Positions 59,563-64,000 of a stretch of 64,000 bases of DNA are shown piece after piece. Position 1 is the stretch's first letter; each line of letters starts with the position of its first letter. Under the pieces are notes generated by a model. That model did not search any database and was not told the DNA's origin. It saw only the letters and a list, made by a program, of their open reading frames with translations. The position numbers and the translations under genes are program-made. Source of the stretch: Echinarachnius parma (Eukaryota; Echinodermata; Echinoidea; Clypeasteroida; Echinarachniidae). Location of the stretch: the NCBI GenBank assembly GCA_037951105.1, contig JBAMJV010005549.1:1-64000 (forward strand), given 5' to 3'.

Positions 59563-60011
59563 AGGGATAGTACAGTTTGGTTTACAGGGCACTTCAAAAA
59601 ATAATTCATTCGCGAGGTAGAGTAGAACTACAAAGTGTAGGAACTGCAAGACCACAATCATTTAAAAACAAAACAAAGTTTGTTTGATCAAAATACGTGT
59701 TTAGACATAGCTGATATATCAATAAATATATCCAATTGGAATAAATGTTGGGCCCCAAGAATATTTTTGAAATTATACCAAAGTGGTTTAAAAAGTGTTT
59801 TTGATGATCTCGCTAATGAATAATTATTTTAACCAAACTTCACATTCACATTTTTAAATGGTTGAAACTTTCAGGTGTTTGAAGGGTGCCCTCCTATGTT
59901 ACAGCCCTGTAACTTGAGACATTTATATGTTTTTCTACCATTCATGCATCATTGAATTATAATGATTAGTTTTGAATGATTATTCAGTTTGACCAGAACT
60001 GTACTATCCCT
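59563..60011. mobile_element. TTAA miniature element, AGGGATAGTACAG ends
   Basis: TTAA at 59559-59562 and 60012-60015 bounds 449 bp with inverted ends AGGGATAGTACAGTTTGG and 'ccagaactgtactatccct'. The body has no useful ORF. Confidence 0.88.
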
Positions 60012-60015
60012 TTAA

Positions 60016-60880
60016 TATAAACATCAGATAACATCTATAAATACATCACACAATATAAAAAAGTACATTCACATATCAAAGGCTAGTTCAATTTGATGCA
60101 GTAACGGCACCAAGGACCAAGGGACCCGCAGGGGACTCCCCCCCCCCCCCCCCCCCAAAAAAAAAAGGGCTTTGCCTCTGCTAGTCAGAAATAACCAACT
60201 ATACATGGGGTTTCTTTTATAAATCTAACTTCATACCACCACCACCCCATTATGCCACCCCCACACATTTTAAATCCGTACACACTACTGAATATAGATA
60301 ATACATTTATAAACAAATAATCTACTTTTTAGTGTGTATTAACTTATTTTGGAAACTTTAGTTCAATAGCACACAAATTTATAAATCAATATCATGACCT
60401 CATCCATTTAAAAAAAATGTTTTAAATAATTTTTTAACAGACTTTTAGATACTTTAGAATAACTGCATCATTCACTTCTTATATGAGTATGTGACCAGGC
60501 AAATGAAATAACAATATATACTGATTTTATCATCCAATGATTTGTAAATAAACTTTGTGACAGGTTTTTTTTTGTCAAGAACAAAAGCAGAAGGTTGCAA
60601 AAGCTTGTACCCTAAATGTTAAGTTAACAGCACAACATTTGAAAATTTAAATGTATACATGTTATTCATTTTAATCATAACTGGTGAAAAAAACTAACTG
60701 ATATTGGTTATGCAAATTTATTTCAAATTAAAGGTACAGAAGTTGATTAGGTGGATTAACTAGAAACCAGTATCCACTGAGTTATAACATGTCAACTTGT
60801 ATAAAGATGAACACACATCTTTTGCAATGGCTGAAGTTGTATGGAGGCACCAATTGCTCTTGCTCCACAGGGTAGGAAAT
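60016..60880. other. AT-rich intergenic DNA with one poly-C tract
   Basis: A C run near 60139-60156 abuts an A run. No gene recognised. Confidence 0.65.
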
Positions 60881-61015
60881 ACACAGGGGCTGAGGGCGAC
60901 TTTGCCCCCTAATTTTCAAAATACCCCCCTGAAATGAGAAGGTAACCCCTAAAATTACCATAGGGTATTATGTACAATATTTCTGATATCCATTAGATTG
61001 AAAAAGTAGCCCCCT
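60880..61015. repeat. Dispersed G-rich repeat, diverged copy
   Basis: 'caggggctgagggcgacttt' and 'cccctaaaattgaaaa' echo the family at 62640-62805 but are strongly diverged. Confidence 0.5.
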
Positions 61016-61179
61016 AAAATTGAAAATTAATTATTTCCTTGTTGCTCCATCATGTGCATACAGGCGCATGATTTGCCAGGGCGCTGAGGACTGTTGACTG
61101 AATACCATCTTTCACATGACAAGCAACAACAAAAACAAATCCTCACCACTAAGCTGCCCGACAATGATACATACTTTCA

Positions 61180-61395
61180 GTGATTTCGCCCTGATAATAT
61201 GACATTCTACCAAAATATTATATGATTTTACCCGAATATGTCATGCTCTTGACCTACTATGTCATGCTTTTGCCTGAATTTGAGGTACTTTTTGCCAGAA
61301 TCTCACCGTTTTCAAAACTCGGGGGGGGGGGGGGGGGAAGAGGCTGGGGCTGCACCCCCTAGCCTCCCTCCCCCCTCCCCCGCCTCGTGCACATA
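61180..61395. repeat. TTTTGCCCGAATATGACATG-type minisatellite with G/C-rich end, copy 1
   Basis: About six units of a 20- to 24-bp motif (gaatatgtcatgctcttgacc-like) run into 'cgttttcaaaactc', a G run (61321-61337) and a C-rich end. Homologous to 62230-62460. Confidence 0.7.
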
Positions 61396-62159
61396 TGTGC
61401 TCCATCACCAAAGTGGAGAGGAGTGTAACAAAATCAGAAGCAATGTTTGGTGACCGTTATTGTAATTAGTACTGTAGTAAAAAGGATAACCGATCGTAAG
61501 AACTTTTGTGATTTGTAGGTTTCAAGCTAACCCTTTTTGGTCACATCAAAGAAGAAATATTCCTATGATACATGTTGTTCTAACACTAGCTAGAATTGTA
61601 ATACATTTATCAACAATCACATTGCAAGCCCACTCAAATGTGAAGGAAATTGCTAGTGACTAGTACACTATTAAAGGCCTAATTTTCACAATTAGGCTCT
61701 CTATACATATTTTTTCCTCAAGAAAAAGAATTTGGCAGTCATTTCCCATGAAATCAATACATTTTGGGATAATTAGTAAATATCTAATTGTCCTGGGAAC
61801 GCCCTTTTTTAAATCGCCAAAATGTGACGTCATCTAAAGAACGGACTAATGAACTAAATTCTGTAGATGACGCAAGCCAATGAATTGCCAATCACGCAGC
61901 CGATTCTGGACCCTAAAACTGGCTGCTAAGTGAGATTTGGCATCAGAAAATTAGTCTAAAATCACTACTGTGTTTATTTTCAATTTCATGGAGTTTTTTT
62001 CGGCAAACCTATTTTTACAAATCATGGAATAAGTGCCAAAGTACGTTGTATTCTTTAGTTCCTTTAAGGGAAAATTGAAGAGCGCATTGGCATTGGCGTA
62101 GGGGCACGTTCTTCTCAGGAGGGCTGAGGTCTTTTCCTCTAATTTTCACCCGACAAGCA

Positions 62160-62183
62160 AAAAAAAAAAAAAAAAAAAAAAAA
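62160..62183. repeat. Poly-A tract
   Basis: About 23 consecutive A on the + strand. A translated Phe run on the other strand is an artefact. Confidence 0.95.
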
Positions 62184-62229
62184 GTCCTTGCCTCTTTGTT
62201 GCCCAACATTGACTCATCATTCATTGATG

Positions 62230-62460
62230 GTTCAGTCCAAAATAACACAATTTTGCCCGAATATGAGATGGTTTTGCCCAAAAATAACATGAAAGTGCCC
62301 AAATGTGTTTATGATTTGCCCTAAAATGACATGATTTTGCCAGAATATGACATGATTTGCCCCGAATTTCAGATGTGTTTTGCCCAAATATGATCGTTTT
62401 CAAAACTCCAGGGGGGCTGCAGCCCCCCCCCCCCCCCAGCCCCCCTGCCTCCTACGCTAG
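62230..62460. repeat. TTTTGCCCGAATATGACATG-type minisatellite with G/C-rich end, copy 2
   Basis: Eight or so 20- to 24-bp units (attttgcccgaatatgaga, attttgccagaatatgaca) lead into 'cgttttcaaaactccagg', a GGGGGGCTGCAGCCCCCC hairpin and a C run. The same order is seen at 61180-61395. Confidence 0.8.
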
Positions 62461-62639
62461 ATGCGCATATAGGCATTGCCATTGGTTAATGAGAAAACAT
62501 TTTAAGAACACTGTATTTACACCATTTACACACTATATACTGTATGCACAATTACCTGGCTACGACAGTGTACATTGACAATGCATGTCTTGGCAGTTGA
62601 TGATCAAACACCAACCAGGGAACAAATTTAAAAATATAT

Positions 62640-62805
62640 TTTTCAGGGGCTACTTTTCAAGCTTACCTGCATGAAAATAGCACCCTAAAATTTCTTTTGA
62701 TTTGAACTCTATTCAAAATTTTCGGGGGGTTCATCAACGATTTTCAGGGACTCTTTTGGCATTTCGGGGGCTAATTCGCCCCAAGCCCCCGTTTTATTTT
62801 TACTG
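62640..62805. repeat. Dispersed G-rich repeat, best copy
   Basis: It contains 'TTTCAGGGGCTACTTTTC', 'AAGCTTACCTGCATGAAAAT', 'CAGGGACTCTTTTGGCATTT' and 'TTCGCCCCAAGCCCCCG'. It is the most complete member of the family. Confidence 0.8.
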
Positions 62806-62921
62806 ACACCAACCATGCATGGTCTAGATCTATGCATTGCCTACGACACACAACAGTATGGTAATGTCTCTATTAGTACGTTGACCCTGGTGAGTGGTGT
62901 GCCACTACTCCTTGCAAAGTT

Positions 62922-63773
62922 CTACATGTCCTTCACATTCTCAGGGTTGCTGAGAATCCTCCTCTGGAAATGGATGCCATCACCCGGGAGAGGAGACTGT
63001 ACCCACGGCGACAACCAGACCAGATACCACCTGGTGCCAAACACCTCCAGGAAGTTCTGCTGCCAGCCACGATTGTACCCTCGGATGTGCTTCCTCCACT
63101 CTCTGGTCGTCTGCCCCCGGACAATGAGGGCGCCCTGATAGTAGATGAGTCCCGCTGCCAGCGGAAGGCACAGAATACAAGTGCTGCACTGAAGGCATGT
63201 GAGGAAGGACAGTGACTCTGTCAAGCCGAGCAGCCATCCCATCATGGGAGCGATGAACGCAACAGCTGCCTTCCAGTTCAGCTTGTGCATCATTTCCAGC
63301 GTGTAGTCAATGTTCAGGTAGTTGGCGAACAATGAACCGAGGAAGAAGTAGACGAGAAGCATCATAAAGTAGCGATGGTTGTTGTAGCCGACGCATTTCC
63401 CCGTGAAGGTACAATGGTGGTCCCTCTTTAGAACGCATCGGTTGCAGGTGTAGCAGTGAGAGGCCCTGGGAGGAGAGTTGAGCGTGCATGCAGGACAGTA
63501 ATACCAGTCGGGTTTCAGGACGGACGGCAAGATGGTGGACCCCGACGTCAGGTCTGTCACGATGCTCAAGTAAAAGTTCCCCACAAAGTTGACGAGCAGG
63601 AAGAGGCCTATCCCTAAGTGAATGTTGTAGCTCAAGGAGAAGGGATCAAACAGTGTTGGGAAGACAATATACAGCTCAAAGAACACTTCCCAGGTAAGTT
63701 CCAGAAATATGAAGATAAGAGGAACCCGGTCCATGCATTTCTTTGGCAAAAGTGTCCCCCAGTTTATAGCCAT
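62922..63773 (-). CDS. ZDHHC24: DHHC palmitoyltransferase, ZDHHC24-like
   Basis: DHHC enzymes attach palmitate to cysteines of membrane-associated proteins in the Golgi/ER. The 283-residue frame has the zinc-binding cysteine-rich domain (C93-x2-C96...H106-C107-x2-C110-x2-C113) with Asp-His-His-Cys at 118-121, then C-V-G-Y-N-N-H-R-Y-F. The T-T-x-E motif is at 222-225. About five hydrophobic segments are visible: two before the DHHC domain (17-37, 50-72) and about three after (138-156, 168-186, 195-215). The C-terminal S-P-L-P-G-D-G-I-x-F-Q is characteristic of ZDHHC24 (human 284 residues), where the related stretch also contains R-G-Q-T-T. The ATG at 63771-63773 follows a splice acceptor in the leader (AG at 63840-63841 read on the minus strand). 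Stop codon TAG at 62922-62924. Confidence 0.9.
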   Translation of the reverse strand: MAINWGTLLPKKCMDRVPLIFIFLELTWEVFFELYIVFPTLFDPFSLSYNIHLGIGLFLLVNFVGNFYLSIVTDLTSGSTILPSVLKPDWYYCPACTLNSPPRASHCYTCNRCVLKRDHHCTFTGKCVGYNNHRYFMMLLVYFFLGSLFANYLNIDYTLEMMHKLNWKAAVAFIAPMMGWLLGLTESLSFLTCLQCSTCILCLPLAAGLIYYQGALIVRGQTTREWRKHIRGYNRGWQQNFLEVFGTRWYLVWLSPWVQSPLPGDGIHFQRRILSNPENVKDM

Positions 63774-63839
63774 GTTGAATTCGTCTGGCTGTAACGATAT
63801 TTGCAGCTGCAGAATGTGTATCCCTCACCATGTGCCAAC
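63774..63839 (-). other. ZDHHC24 5' UTR exon part
   Basis: On the minus strand 'tatatttttgcag' immediately precedes this segment, a good polypyrimidine/AG acceptor. It reads into the ATG without another upstream in-frame Met. The first exon would lie beyond or near the window's right end. Confidence 0.5.
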
Positions 63840-64000
63840 CTGCAAAAATATATGGATATTTGTTAAATAAATATTGAGATATATTATGAGTATAATTCCA
63901 TGCATTTCTTTAATTTATCACTTCTTGTTCAATATGACTAGGATTGAAACTTATAAAAACATGTAACACTAAATTATCTAGACATTTATGTTTTTACACT

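Overview
The window is animal nuclear DNA: AT-rich, with split genes, long introns, microsatellites, long G/C runs and many short inverted-repeat transposons. The protein families and gene structure, the GC content (roughly 36-37% by eye) and the type of repeats suggest an invertebrate deuterostome, most likely an echinoderm such as a sea urchin. That assignment is an inference and was not checked against any database.

Four protein-coding genes can be supported. (1) RAPGEF1/C3G, the Rap1 guanine-nucleotide exchange factor, lies on the + strand. Twenty coding exons (8768-32845) join into one open frame of 3525 nt (1174 codons plus stop). The N-terminal exons lie upstream of the window. Four Crk-SH3-type PxLPxK motifs precede the REM and CDC25 catalytic domains. 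(2) HSD17B8, on the + strand, has seven coding exons (39961-47905) and encodes a 262-residue short-chain dehydrogenase. (3) OCIAD1 (53453-54253, +) encodes 266 residues in one uninterrupted exon. (4) ZDHHC24-like palmitoyltransferase (62922-63773, -) encodes 283 residues in one coding exon and converges on OCIAD1. The four genes show no sign of a shared pathway.

Region by region: 1-8767 is non-coding and repeat-rich. It holds the 3' part of a non-LTR retrotransposon (minus strand) split by a 1.9-kb DNA element. 8768-32845 is RAPGEF1. 32846 to about 37.6 kb is its 3' UTR and intergenic DNA. 37.6-39.9 kb holds simple repeats and a CpG-rich stretch in front of HSD17B8. 39.96-47.9 kb is HSD17B8, with introns packed with TTAA-, TA- and hAT-like miniature elements. 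48-53.4 kb is intergenic plus the OCIAD1 leader, and 54.25-62.9 kb is repeat-rich DNA between the convergent genes.

Two patterns stand out. First, seven of the twenty RAPGEF1 exons (exons 2, 8, 12, 13, 16, 19 and 20) have degenerate local copies of one exon edge, usually with its splice site, in the adjacent intron or 3' UTR. One case duplicates the branch point and AC acceptor of a U12-type AT-AC intron. Another repeats a splice donor three more times with two near-identical, frame-neutral 48-nt segments. Second, two non-autonomous DNA elements (5421-7353 and 14171-14928) share GGGC(A/C)ATTC termini, 4-bp target duplications and internal arrays of a 14-bp motif of the form GTNAC-N4-GTNAC. 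They look like one transposon group whose short palindromes could be transposase-binding sites.
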